The notes under the pieces: model-generated
What the model was told of the DNA's origin: nothing
Databases searched by the model: none
Seen by the model: only the letters and a program-made list of their open reading frames with translations
Origin: Desulfocapsa sp.
GTDB taxonomy: Bacteria > Desulfobacterota > Desulfobulbia > Desulfobulbales > Desulfocapsaceae
Length of the DNA: 14,042 nucleotides
Direction of reading: 5' to 3'
NCBI GenBank assembly: GCA_029934815.1
Contig: JAOZLM010000022.1
Location: 1,926 to 15,967 of the forward strand
Translations under genes and position numbers: made by a program
Shown here: positions 1 to 6,819 of the stretch, in pieces
Layout of the letters: each line of letters starts with the position of its first letter
Position numbering within the stretch: the stretch's first letter is position 1

Positions 1-30
1 GTCACTCAACCTTGTTATATTTTCATTACT

Positions 31-60
31 CCGTCATCCGGACCTGATCCGGAATGACGG
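31..60. repeat. REP-like imperfect palindrome downstream of the nuclease gene
   Basis: The left arm CCGTCATCCGGA (31-42) pairs with the right arm TCCGGAATGACGG (48-60). One extra base is bulged in the right arm, and the loop is CCTGA. The core resembles the CGTCATTCCGG-type palindromes dispersed between genes in many proteobacterial genomes. It lies about 35 bp past the stop of the minus-strand nuclease gene. No T-run follows on either strand, so an mRNA 3'-end or REP-like element fits better than a classical intrinsic terminator. Confidence 0.6.
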
Positions 61-94
61 CATCTCATTAAATCTCTGGTTGCTGGAATACCTG

Positions 95-592
95 TTACCG
101 GTTTTTATATTTCCTTTTCCAAATCCAGGGTGCAACAGGATTTGCCTCCCGCCAAAGGCCTGTTTTTTTCTCACGTGCCTCGCTTTCGTACACTTTCCAT
201 GTTTTGCAAATAGGTTCCTTACAATAATAGATATGAACCCAGGCGTATCCACTTCTAACAAGCAACTCATTTACATTTTCACCATTTTTCGTTCTCACCA
301 GGGCAACTGTCCGGCCATATTTATCTATATCTTTAACTTCCAGATCGACGAGTTCGTGCAGTAATATTTTTTTCGTAATCTTTTTGGCAGCTTTTGAATA
401 AGGTTGCCTGTATTCCGGGGTATCAATACCCCACAGCCTGATTTTTATATCTTTAGTTCCATTACTTACCAGAATTGAGTCTCCATCGATGACCTTCTTA
501 ACAAGGACATCGTGAACTGTTTTTGCAATTGCAGGATCGCAAACTAAAAATACAGCAATTAGAAATATCCAGACCATCTTGTATTTTGTCAT
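95..592 (-). CDS. Secreted thermonuclease (staphylococcal nuclease/SNase-like family)
   Basis: This is a Ca2+-dependent phosphodiesterase fold that degrades DNA or RNA, probably outside the cytoplasm. Residue numbers count from the upstream in-frame ATG at 610. A hydrophobic signal peptide ends near A-I-A (28-29). The SNase active site is complete: the VIDGDS turn (D42, D44), IRLWGIDTPE (R58, D63, E66) and DKYGR (R100). These match D19/D21/R35/D40/E43/R87 of the staphylococcal enzyme, and the D44-R58 spacing equals that of D21-R35. I chose the ATG at 592 (residue 7) because AAGAGAG lies upstream of it at usable distance and the signal peptide then starts properly. The ATG at 610 has no ribosome binding site. 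The gene stands alone and is divergent from the cNMP-binding gene. The family call is firm; the substrate is not known. Confidence 0.9.
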   Translation of the reverse strand: MTKYKMVWIFLIAVFLVCDPAIAKTVHDVLVKKVIDGDSILVSNGTKDIKIRLWGIDTPEYRQPYSKAAKKITKKILLHELVDLEVKDIDKYGRTVALVRTKNGENVNELLVRSGYAWVHIYYCKEPICKTWKVYESEAREKKTGLWREANPVAPWIWKRKYKNR

Positions 593-600
593 AGACTTAT

Positions 601-607
601 CTCTCTT
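601..607 (-). promoter_or_regulatory. Ribosome binding site that selects the internal nuclease start
   Basis: AAGAGAG on the minus strand lies 8 nt upstream of the ATG at 592 and inside the reading frame opened by the ATG at 610. The upstream ATG is preceded only by AT-rich sequence without a purine tract. This favours initiation at 592. Confidence 0.45.
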
Positions 608-610
608 CAT

Positions 611-887
611 ATTTTACATCTGATATTGACACACAGCGACAACGGTTTTTTCCCATTTATTAACAACTTGTTGCGACGACAGAACAACGTCTTTTAAAGC
701 GGGCTTACGTTTCGTAGGAATGCAAGTGGCTATAAAATAGTATACCATACTGTTTTTCTACAATAATAATTCATAAAGCTCCTTGTTATTCATTCCACGA
801 TTATGATAAGCTATTTATATAAAGGCTATGAAATTGGCACCCTAACAGCTTTTTGCCATTTCTCCCCTTGCAATTCAATGGACAGGT
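611..887. other. Divergent intergenic region between nuclease and cNMP-binding gene
   Basis: There is no open frame of note and no RNA gene that I can recognise. The region is AT-rich and must hold the promoters of both divergent genes. A short inverted repeat AGTAT-ACC-ATACT lies at 739-751. On the minus strand, TATACT (744-739) could be a -10 box for the nuclease, but no good -35 accompanies it. No convincing plus-strand promoter was found. A self-complementary CAACTTGTTG lies near 664. Confidence 0.4.
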
Positions 888-1388
888 ATGAAGGAAGATA
901 ACGACGCACTCACAGACTCAGAAGAACAGACCAGGGATTTTCTCCTTACACTGTCATTATTTGATACCTTCAATGTAGACGAGCTCAAGCTCCTTGCAAG
1001 ACATATGAGTTATATTCAACTCCAACGGGGGGAGTTCCTTTTTGTTGAGGGGGATAAGGGCGACTTTATGGGTTTTGTTGTGCAAGGAATTCTTGAAGTT
1101 TTAAAGAAATCAGCAATTGGTGAAAATATTATTTTGGCTAGACTCGCCAAAGGAAGCTTAATTGGTGAAATGGCTCTTATTGACAAATCACCACGATCCG
1201 CTTCTGTTGTATGCAGGCAGCCAACGACTATGTTGACATTAACCAGTAAAGGTTTTGAACGTCTTACGGAAAGTTCACCATCAACCGGGGTTAAGTTTAT
1301 CCAGAAAATTTCCAGACTATTGAGTCTTAATATGCGTCGTACATCCAGTAAGCTTGCTGATATGTTACAAAACTACCCTGCGGTGTAA
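888..1388 (+). CDS. Single-domain cyclic-nucleotide-binding protein (CRP/cNMP-binding fold, no HTH)
   Basis: This 166-residue protein consists almost wholly of a cNMP-binding beta-roll, residues about 20-125. The N-terminal part (LFDTFNVDELKLLARHM) is typical of the family's opening helix. The phosphate-binding cassette GSLIGEMALIDKSPRSASV (89-107) is intact, with G93, E94, R103 and S104 where cAMP- or cGMP-binding members keep them, so nucleotide binding is likely. After a helix at 120-160 the protein ends. There is no DNA-binding wing and no kinase or channel domain. It must therefore act through a partner. The nearest candidate is the sigma-54 activator that begins 45 bp downstream on the same strand. 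The start at 888 has a poorly placed AGG immediately upstream. The fold is secure; the ligand and the partner are inferred. Confidence 0.85.
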   Translation: MKEDNDALTDSEEQTRDFLLTLSLFDTFNVDELKLLARHMSYIQLQRGEFLFVEGDKGDFMGFVVQGILEVLKKSAIGENIILARLAKGSLIGEMALIDKSPRSASVVCRQPTTMLTLTSKGFERLTESSPSTGVKFIQKISRLLSLNMRRTSSKLADMLQNYPAV

Positions 1389-1433
1389 TAGTATGATTTC
1401 CTCTAAAAGAACTTTAAATCGCTAAATCAGCTC

Positions 1434-2549
1434 ATGCCAAAATCTTCTGCGTCCAACACATCTTCTCTGCAAGACAATAGTTTCTACGGTATTATTGGTG
1501 AAACTCCTGTTATGCAGAAACTTTTTGATCTAATCCGAAAAGTTTCCGAAGATGATTTTGCCACTGTCCTTATTCGGGGCGAATCCGGCACAGGAAAAGA
1601 ACTTGTCGCAAAAGCAATTCATAACCATTCAAGCCGGAAGAATAATAATTTTGTTCCAGTAAATTGTGCCGCAATCCCTGACGATTTACTGGAAAGTGAA
1701 TTGTTTGGTTATACAAAAGGTGCTTTTACTGGTGCTGTCAACAACAAGACCGGACGCATCCAGTATGCAGACGGCGGTACTCTGTTTCTCGATGAAATTG
1801 GCGATATGAAGCCAACCCTGCAAGCGAAATTACTACGGGTTTTACAGGAAAAAGAGTTTGAGCCAGTGGGTGGTTTGAAGGCGACCTCTGTTGACATTCG
1901 TGTTGTTGCAGCAACGCATTGTGATCTTGAGCAACTTGTTTCTGAAGGAACCTTTCGAGAAGATCTTTACTACAGACTCTCGGTGATTCCTTTACAGATT
2001 CCAGCACTCAAAGAGAGAAAGGCAGATATCCCTATTTTGCTCGAGAGTTTTTTAAATATCCATGCCACGCAACGGAACCGCAAAAAGTTCACTATATCCA
2101 AAACAGTTTATGAAGCACTGCTTTCCTATGACTGGAAAGGGAATGTTCGTGAGCTTGAAAACCTTGTTCAACAATTAGCCATCCTCTGTAGTGGTAAAGA
2201 GATTCAGCTGGAAGATCTGCCTGAAAGGATTACCGACGACTTTGATCCCGAGAATGTTGATCAGGAGATGGTTACTACAATTCTCACCAGCAGTAAACAA
2301 CCTGTGCGCCCTGCTGCTCCCTCGCAGAAAGTTACCCAACCCAACAGCCCGGAACCACCTGGCAATGATTGGGAAGATGGTCAGGTAGACTTTAAGGTAC
2401 TGATTAACGATTACGAATCGCAGTTGATTATCCAGGCCATGAAAATGAGCAATGGCAATAAAAAGGAAGCTGCAAAATTACTCAATCTTAAACGAACAAC
2501 ACTGCTGGAAAAAATAAAGAAGAAGGGTTTACAGGGGATGTGGGAATAA
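1434..2549 (+). CDS. Sigma-54-dependent transcriptional activator without receiver domain
   Basis: This 371-residue bacterial enhancer-binding protein uses ATP hydrolysis to remodel sigma-54 RNA polymerase. Only about 17 residues precede the AAA+ domain, so there is no receiver, GAF or PAS domain. Walker A is GESGTGKE (49-56). The sigma-54 contact loop is a canonical GAFTGA (96-101). Walker B is GGTLFLDE (114-121). FREDLYYRL (174-182) carries the arginine-finger region and GNVREL (236-241) marks the lid. A Pro/Ser-rich linker (about 285-315) leads to a Fis-type helix-turn-helix (about 339-366, NGNKKEAAKLLNLKRTTLLE). Lacking its own sensor, it resembles PspF-type activators that are controlled in trans. 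The adjacent cNMP-binding protein is a plausible regulator, which is inference. No strong ribosome binding site precedes the start, so translational dependence on the upstream gene is possible. A terminator follows at once. Confidence 0.93.
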   Translation: MPKSSASNTSSLQDNSFYGIIGETPVMQKLFDLIRKVSEDDFATVLIRGESGTGKELVAKAIHNHSSRKNNNFVPVNCAAIPDDLLESELFGYTKGAFTGAVNNKTGRIQYADGGTLFLDEIGDMKPTLQAKLLRVLQEKEFEPVGGLKATSVDIRVVAATHCDLEQLVSEGTFREDLYYRLSVIPLQIPALKERKADIPILLESFLNIHATQRNRKKFTISKTVYEALLSYDWKGNVRELENLVQQLAILCSGKEIQLEDLPERITDDFDPENVDQEMVTTILTSSKQPVRPAAPSQKVTQPNSPEPPGNDWEDGQVDFKVLINDYESQLIIQAMKMSNGNKKEAAKLLNLKRTTLLEKIKKKGLQGMWE

Positions 2550-2550
2550 A

Positions 2551-2589
2551 ACAAAAAAACCTGCATTTTACATTGTTGTAAAATACAGG
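2551..2589. terminator. Intrinsic terminator shared by sigma-54 activator and ssb
   Basis: A 13-bp stem (2560-2572 with 2577-2589, one C-A mismatch) carries a TTGT loop. On the minus strand the hairpin is followed by seven T and then GT, an excellent rho-independent terminator for ssb. On the plus strand it starts 10 bp after the activator stop, but only a moderate T-rich stretch (TTATTTTC) follows, so it should also stop plus-strand transcription, less strongly. Confidence 0.85.
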
Positions 2590-2621
2590 CTCGTTATTTT
2601 CACTACTACCTAAAACAAATC

Positions 2622-3062
2622 CTAGAACGGTACATCTTCTCCGGTTCCACCGCTATTGCTATTTCCACTACTTGAGGGCCCCATCGAAGATTCATCAGGT
2701 AATGGTGGCTCAAAATCACCAGAAGATGTTTCATTTGCTCGTGGAGCCAACGATTTCAACTCATTTGCAACAATTTCTGTTGTGTATCTGTCGTTTCCAT
2801 TTTGGTCTTGCCACTTACGTGTTTGCAACCGTCCCTCAACATATACTTTATTCCCTTTTGAGAGATAAGTATTACAAAACTCAGCAGTTTGAGCCCAAAC
2901 AATCACACGATGCCATTCGGTTTCTTCCTGCTTATTGCCATCCCTGTCTTTCCAGACACGATTTGTGGCAACACTAAGATTAGCTACTGCCGTGCCAGCC
3001 TGTGTATATTTCAGCTCAGGATCCTGCCCCAGATTTCCAACTAAGATGACTTTATTTATCAT
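2622..3062 (-). CDS. ssb: Single-stranded DNA-binding protein SSB
   Basis: SSB coats single-stranded DNA during replication, recombination and repair, and recruits partner proteins through its acidic tip. The 146-residue product begins with the standard MINKVILVGNLGQDPEL. An OB fold covers about residues 1-108 and includes the family signature TEWHRVIVW (48-56). A Ser/Gly/Pro/Asn-rich disordered linker (about 110-139) leads to the conserved C-terminal tip EDVPF, a conservative form of DDIPF. The length is usual for the family. A GGAGAG ribosome binding site lies just upstream. The gene follows the SplB-like gene by 93 bp on the same strand, with a weak promoter candidate in between, and ends at a strong terminator. 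Nothing is missing. Confidence 0.97.
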   Translation of the reverse strand: MINKVILVGNLGQDPELKYTQAGTAVANLSVATNRVWKDRDGNKQEETEWHRVIVWAQTAEFCNTYLSKGNKVYVEGRLQTRKWQDQNGNDRYTTEIVANELKSLAPRANETSSGDFEPPLPDESSMGPSSSGNSNSGGTGEDVPF

Positions 3063-3097
3063 TTTCTACTCTCCGCAGATAAGGTGATATTTGACGT

Positions 3098-3126
3098 TTT
3101 ACAGAATAGTACACACCATATACCAA
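3098..3126 (-). promoter_or_regulatory. Candidate sigma-70-type promoter for ssb
   Basis: On the minus strand TTGGTA (3126-3121) and TGTAAA (3103-3098) are separated by 17 bp. Each hexamer matches four of six consensus positions. Transcription would start about 30 bp before the ATG. An overlapping alternative (TTGGCT, 17 bp, TACTAT) also exists, so the exact boxes are uncertain. Confidence 0.3.
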
Positions 3127-3155
3127 GGAGCCAAATAAGTATACACTCTCTTTTA

Positions 3156-4274
3156 TCAGGCGACACTATTATCGAGCATAAGTGGAATTCCGCCCTTATC
3201 ATCAGGCACATAGCCCATAACCTCTTGCCATATCTCGTCACTTTCCATGCAGAAATATATAACAGTCCTGGCCGCAGCATATCGTTTTAACAATCCGTAA
3301 ATATGTTTATAAAGAGTAACTCGTCGTGGTCTGAAATAGCGTTTTTTATTATCAAGCCCTTCTATAAATTCCTGGTAGAAAATTCTTGAACCGGGGAAGC
3401 GTTCTGTACCGATTGTTTTAAGGGACGGGAGGTAGCGAAGTGCGCCGAGAGAAATCCAGACAATACTTTCAGCCGGAACCGTCTCATAGAGTTTTTTAAT
3501 GGTTTCCTCATAGCCTTTCTCCCAGCCCGGATGATCAATAATCGGATCGAAATGAAATGCCAGCTTATATCCCCACTCAGCACATTGTTTTGCAGCTTGC
3601 AAGCGCTCATCAAGGGTAGCAGTTCGAATCTCTTCTTTTTGCATTATGGGAGAAGAATTAAGGGACCATGCAAGAATGGTTCGTCCGTTATGTGCCAGCC
3701 CCTCAAGATTTCCAATAACTGCACTTTTTGTTTTTAATTCAAGCACTGCCTGATTCTTATCGGCCATAAACTCTACCAGTTTCCCGCTCAGACCGGTAAA
3801 TCGATCGAGCGCCATGGAATCGGTAAACTCACCTGTACCAATGCGGAAAAAACGTTCGGGTTCTGCCTGAAAAGCACTCTCCATTTCAGACAACAAATTG
3901 TCACTATTCACAAAAAAAGTAAGCCATGGTTTATTCAGATATGCCTGCAATATGCAATACACGCAATCCATGGGACAATTCATACCAATATTTAAAACCT
4001 GATAATCACAGCAGCGATATTCTTTTGTACCCGGACAGGGTTTAAAAAAATGTCCCCTGTTTTTACACAGCAACAAATGATGTTTTCCCTCATTGAGGTT
4101 TTCAGGATACACCCCGTCAATCCCTTGTGGTTCGCTACGATCTTCAATGACAGTATAGGGTAGATCTGCGCGATTTAGTATTTCACGGGTGTAAGGAAGA
4201 TCAAGGCAGGATTCCTCAACATGGATCTGTTTTACATACCTTGACGGATCACTCCAGCTTTGCTTAGCACTCAT
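3156..4274 (-). CDS. SplB-like radical SAM protein (spore photoproduct lyase-related, function uncertain)
   Basis: This 372-residue radical SAM protein is related to spore photoproduct lyase. The cluster motif is C100-x3-C104-x2-C107 (GMNCPMDCVYCILQ), the Cx3Cx2C spacing of SplB. Before it, C70, C80, C88 and C89 (KPCPGTKEYRCCDY) form a further cysteine-rich stretch. The barrel continues with GTGEFTDS (146-153), LELKTKS (178-184), ILAWSLNS (200-207) and a conserved HFDPIIDHPGWEKGY. In true SPL a catalytic cysteine (C141 in B. subtilis) precedes T/S-S-D, and two tyrosines flank the third cluster cysteine. Here my alignment puts E149 at the cysteine and I108 at the second tyrosine, while Y106 is kept. 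Classical spore photoproduct repair is therefore doubtful. The start overlaps the glycosyltransferase stop (ATGA) and an AGGTG site lies just upstream. The family is firm, the reaction unknown. Confidence 0.85.
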   Translation of the reverse strand: MSAKQSWSDPSRYVKQIHVEESCLDLPYTREILNRADLPYTVIEDRSEPQGIDGVYPENLNEGKHHLLLCKNRGHFFKPCPGTKEYRCCDYQVLNIGMNCPMDCVYCILQAYLNKPWLTFFVNSDNLLSEMESAFQAEPERFFRIGTGEFTDSMALDRFTGLSGKLVEFMADKNQAVLELKTKSAVIGNLEGLAHNGRTILAWSLNSSPIMQKEEIRTATLDERLQAAKQCAEWGYKLAFHFDPIIDHPGWEKGYEETIKKLYETVPAESIVWISLGALRYLPSLKTIGTERFPGSRIFYQEFIEGLDNKKRYFRPRRVTLYKHIYGLLKRYAAARTVIYFCMESDEIWQEVMGYVPDDKGGIPLMLDNSVA

Positions 4275-5122
4275 TGCAGCACCTGTTTTTCTGCCATTTT
4301 TGCAATCTCAAGATATCTGCTTGCTTCTTCAATTTTGTCATGTTTTAAACAGCCTTTTCCGTAGACTGTGCATTTTTTGTATAGCTCTAGGAATGCAACT
4401 TTTCGCTGTTCCAGAGTGAGTTGTTCAGACCGTAAAAGATCCTGTATTGATCTTATGCGAAGTTTATCCATTCCCACCCGATATTGAAAAGACACCTGAT
4501 CTTCCCTGCCGCCTTCCTTTATTGTGAGAGCTTCATCAACTAATAAAAATGGATGGCTACAGCTTGTGCGAATCCAGAGATCATAATCTTCACAACATCG
4601 ATATTGTTCATTGAAAAGTCCTGTCTGCTCAAACAACTCTTTTCGGATCATCACCGTGGACATACCTACGGCACAAAGTTGTAGACAATGTGCAAATATA
4701 TCTCCATTTCCAGGCTGATGTTTTTTCTTCTGATTGAGATGCTTCCCTCGTCGAAACCATATTTCTTTTGTGTGAGAGATCATACTCTGCGGATTTTCTC
4801 TTAGGGCTTTAGATTGCAATTCCAGTTTTGTTTTATGCCAGTGATCATCTGAATCAAGAAATGCTACAAAGTCATATTGAGCACAACGGATGCCATAATT
4901 CCTTGCTGCCGCAGGGCCTTTATTGTCCTGATACAAGTAATGTATTTCGCTTGTGCTGACTGTTGCAAAATCACTGACTATTTTTTTTGTAGAATCAGTG
5001 GATCCATCATCTACCACAATAATCTCATCACACGTAAGGGACTGTTTAGCAACTGATTGCAAGGCCCGACCAAGGAGTTCTCCTCGGTTATATGTTGGAA
5101 TAACGACGGATATCCCCTTCAT
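4271..5122 (-). CDS. Family 2 glycosyltransferase (GT-A fold)
   Basis: The protein transfers a sugar from a nucleotide-sugar donor, probably to a surface glycan or lipid-linked acceptor at the inner face of the membrane; donor and acceptor cannot be read from the sequence. The GT2 domain starts at residue 4 (ISVVIPTYNRGELLGRAL). It carries IIVVDDGSTDST (34-45), NKGPAAARNYGI (67-78), the metal-binding D90-S-D-D93, and C-E-D-Y-D-L-W (177-183) with the likely catalytic base near E178/D179. The C-terminal 70 residues are helical and charged, with no membrane segment. The 283-residue length is normal. It is the first gene of a minus-strand unit and overlaps the SplB-like gene by 4 bp, so the two are probably translationally coupled. 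A GGTG tract sits about 12 nt upstream of the ATG, rather far. Confidence 0.92.
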   Translation of the reverse strand: MKGISVVIPTYNRGELLGRALQSVAKQSLTCDEIIVVDDGSTDSTKKIVSDFATVSTSEIHYLYQDNKGPAAARNYGIRCAQYDFVAFLDSDDHWHKTKLELQSKALRENPQSMISHTKEIWFRRGKHLNQKKKHQPGNGDIFAHCLQLCAVGMSTVMIRKELFEQTGLFNEQYRCCEDYDLWIRTSCSHPFLLVDEALTIKEGGREDQVSFQYRVGMDKLRIRSIQDLLRSEQLTLEQRKVAFLELYKKCTVYGKGCLKHDKIEEASRYLEIAKMAEKQVLQ

Positions 5123-5171
5123 TTGCTGTGAATCACCTTTTTTTATGGAATTAGTGGAAGATTAATAAAGC

Positions 5172-5200
5172 AAAATACAGTAGTATATCAGGTTTAGCAA
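5172..5200 (-). promoter_or_regulatory. Candidate promoter for the glycosyltransferase unit
   Basis: On the minus strand TTGCTA (5200-5195), a 17-bp spacer and TATTTT (5177-5172) form a four-of-six plus four-of-six sigma-70-like pair. A second possible -10, TATACT (5187-5182), lies inside the spacer. It is about 50 bp before the GT2 ATG, in the divergent region shared with rng. Confidence 0.3.
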
Positions 5201-5254
5201 GATACCCTAAACGCCTACGATATACGACATTTATCAACAGATATAATTAATTCT

Positions 5255-6793
5255 ATGAGCAGCGAAATCCTTATAAACTCCACCAGCTACGAGATCCGAA
5301 TTGCCCTTGTTGAAAACGGACAGCTGGCTCAGTTTCATCTCCAGCGCCCCACCGAAAAAGGACTTGTTGGAAACATCTATCGTGGCCGGGTGGTGAGAGT
5401 TCTCCCTGGAATGCAGGCCGCTTTCGTTGATATTGGCCTTGAACGTACAGGTTTCCTCTATGTGGATGATGTGTTTATCCCAAATGCAGAACTCGACGAC
5501 AGATTAATGCACCGTACTAACCCGTGCGGTAAACTCGAATTATCCTCGTCAGAACCTGATATTGATGAATCGCGAAGTCCCGGAAGATCCATTGAAGATC
5601 TTTTATCCGAAGGGCAGGAAATCACCGTTCAGGTCGGTAAAGATCCCATTGGCACAAAAGGTGCCCGTCTAACCTGCCATATCACCCTCCCTTGCCGAAA
5701 CCTTGTGTTTATGCCGCTTACCGACCATATCGGTATTTCACGAAAGATTGAGAATGAAGAAGTTCGCCAGGATTTAAAAGAACGTATAGAAAATTTACGC
5801 CCTGCCGGTACAGGATTTATTGTCCGCACCGTTGCAGAGCACGCAAGCGTTGAAGAACTCGAAGCGGACATGGAATTTCTCATGCTGCTCTGGGATGAAA
5901 TTCTGGATATCTCCGGACATACAACTTCCACCCCCACCAGGGTTTACGAAGATCTTGATATCACCTTTCGATCTGTTCGTGATCTTTTCACCGAAGAAGT
6001 TCGCAGCCTGATACTTGACGACAAAGATACCTACGATAAACTCCTGCGATTTGTACAGACTTTTGCACCAAAATTACAGGACAGAATTTCGTTTTATCAG
6101 GGCGATGCACCTCTTTTTGAAGCACACGGAATTGATATTGAAATCAATCGTGCCCTTGAGAAAAAAGTGTGGCTTAGATCTGGTGGATATATCATCATTG
6201 AAACAACAGAAGCACTTTCTGTAATTGATGTTAATACCGGTCGATTCGTTGGTAAAAATGACCTTGAGGATACAATCTTCAAAACCAATATGGAGGCAGC
6301 CAAAGAGATTGCCTACCAACTGCGGCTTCGCAATATTGGCGGTATAATCATCATCGATTTTATTGATATGGATGACGAACAACACCGTGAAGAACTCTTT
6401 TCATCTTTTAAAGAGGCCGTAAAGAAAGATAAAAGCCGAATAAATATCCTCAGGCTTTCTGAGTTTGGTCTGGTACAGATGACCAGAAAACGAAACTGCG
6501 AAAACCTGAATCAAATGATGTGTGAACCCTGCCACTACTGTGCAGGTGAAGGCGTTATAAAATCCAGACGCACAATCTGTTATGAAATATTCAGAAAGAT
6601 CGCCCGCCGGGCAAAAAGGTATAACGGATATAATATCGCTGTTACTGTTCACCCGCGTGTTGCCGATATGCTCCTCAAAGAGGAAGAACAGGTAACCAAT
6701 GAACTTGAACAAGATATCGGAAAACGACTGACCATCATCCCAAGTAAAAAACTGCATATTGAGAAATATGAGATCAGCTGGGAAAAACTGTAA
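5255..6793 (+). CDS. rng: Ribonuclease G (RNase E/G family)
   Basis: This single-strand-specific endoribonuclease trims rRNA (16S 5' end in E. coli) and mRNA. The 512 residues match RNase G rather than RNase E, because there is no long C-terminal scaffold. The start MSSEILINSTSYEIRIALVENG is typical. The S1 domain spans about 36-150 (RGRVVRVLPGMQAAFVDIG, then VGKDPIGTKGARLT), with roughly 20 extra residues near 80-115. The catalytic Mg2+ aspartates are D325 (LSVIDVNTG) and D368 (IIIIDFIDM). The zinc link is C426-H-Y-C429 followed by AGEG; C423 lies just before it. RNase E/G signature segments such as LRLRNIGG and GLVQMTRKRN are intact. There is no Shine-Dalgarno sequence before the ATG, and a TATAAT lies only 7 nt upstream of it. 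The M23 peptidase gene follows after 26 bp, probably co-transcribed. Confidence 0.96.
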   Translation: MSSEILINSTSYEIRIALVENGQLAQFHLQRPTEKGLVGNIYRGRVVRVLPGMQAAFVDIGLERTGFLYVDDVFIPNAELDDRLMHRTNPCGKLELSSSEPDIDESRSPGRSIEDLLSEGQEITVQVGKDPIGTKGARLTCHITLPCRNLVFMPLTDHIGISRKIENEEVRQDLKERIENLRPAGTGFIVRTVAEHASVEELEADMEFLMLLWDEILDISGHTTSTPTRVYEDLDITFRSVRDLFTEEVRSLILDDKDTYDKLLRFVQTFAPKLQDRISFYQGDAPLFEAHGIDIEINRALEKKVWLRSGGYIIIETTEALSVIDVNTGRFVGKNDLEDTIFKTNMEAAKEIAYQLRLRNIGGIIIIDFIDMDDEQHREELFSSFKEAVKKDKSRINILRLSEFGLVQMTRKRNCENLNQMMCEPCHYCAGEGVIKSRRTICYEIFRKIARRAKRYNGYNIAVTVHPRVADMLLKEEEQVTNELEQDIGKRLTIIPSKKLHIEKYEISWEKL

Positions 6794-6819
6794 TAATCAT
6801 ATAATCCAGAGAATTTTCT

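Noticed and set aside
739..751. AGTAT-ACC-ATACT inverted repeat as an operator
   Set aside because: The arms are only 5 bp in very AT-rich DNA, and similar AGTATA strings occur near 3138 and 5182. Chance is likely.
834..858. TTGGCAC ... TTTTGCC upstream of the cNMP-binding gene, resembling a sigma-54 promoter
   Set aside because: The GG (836-837) and GC (855-856) are 17 bp apart inside, whereas the sigma-54 -24/-12 elements require 10 bp.
3059..3280. Minus-strand frame in the spacer between the SplB-like gene and ssb
   Set aside because: It overlaps the end of the SplB-like gene in another frame, ends at the ssb start and has no motif or ribosome binding site. The spacer is more likely the ssb leader.
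6074..6757. Long minus-strand open frames inside rng
   Set aside because: They are antisense to a fully conserved RNase G coding region and show no recognisable motifs, so they are frame shadows.
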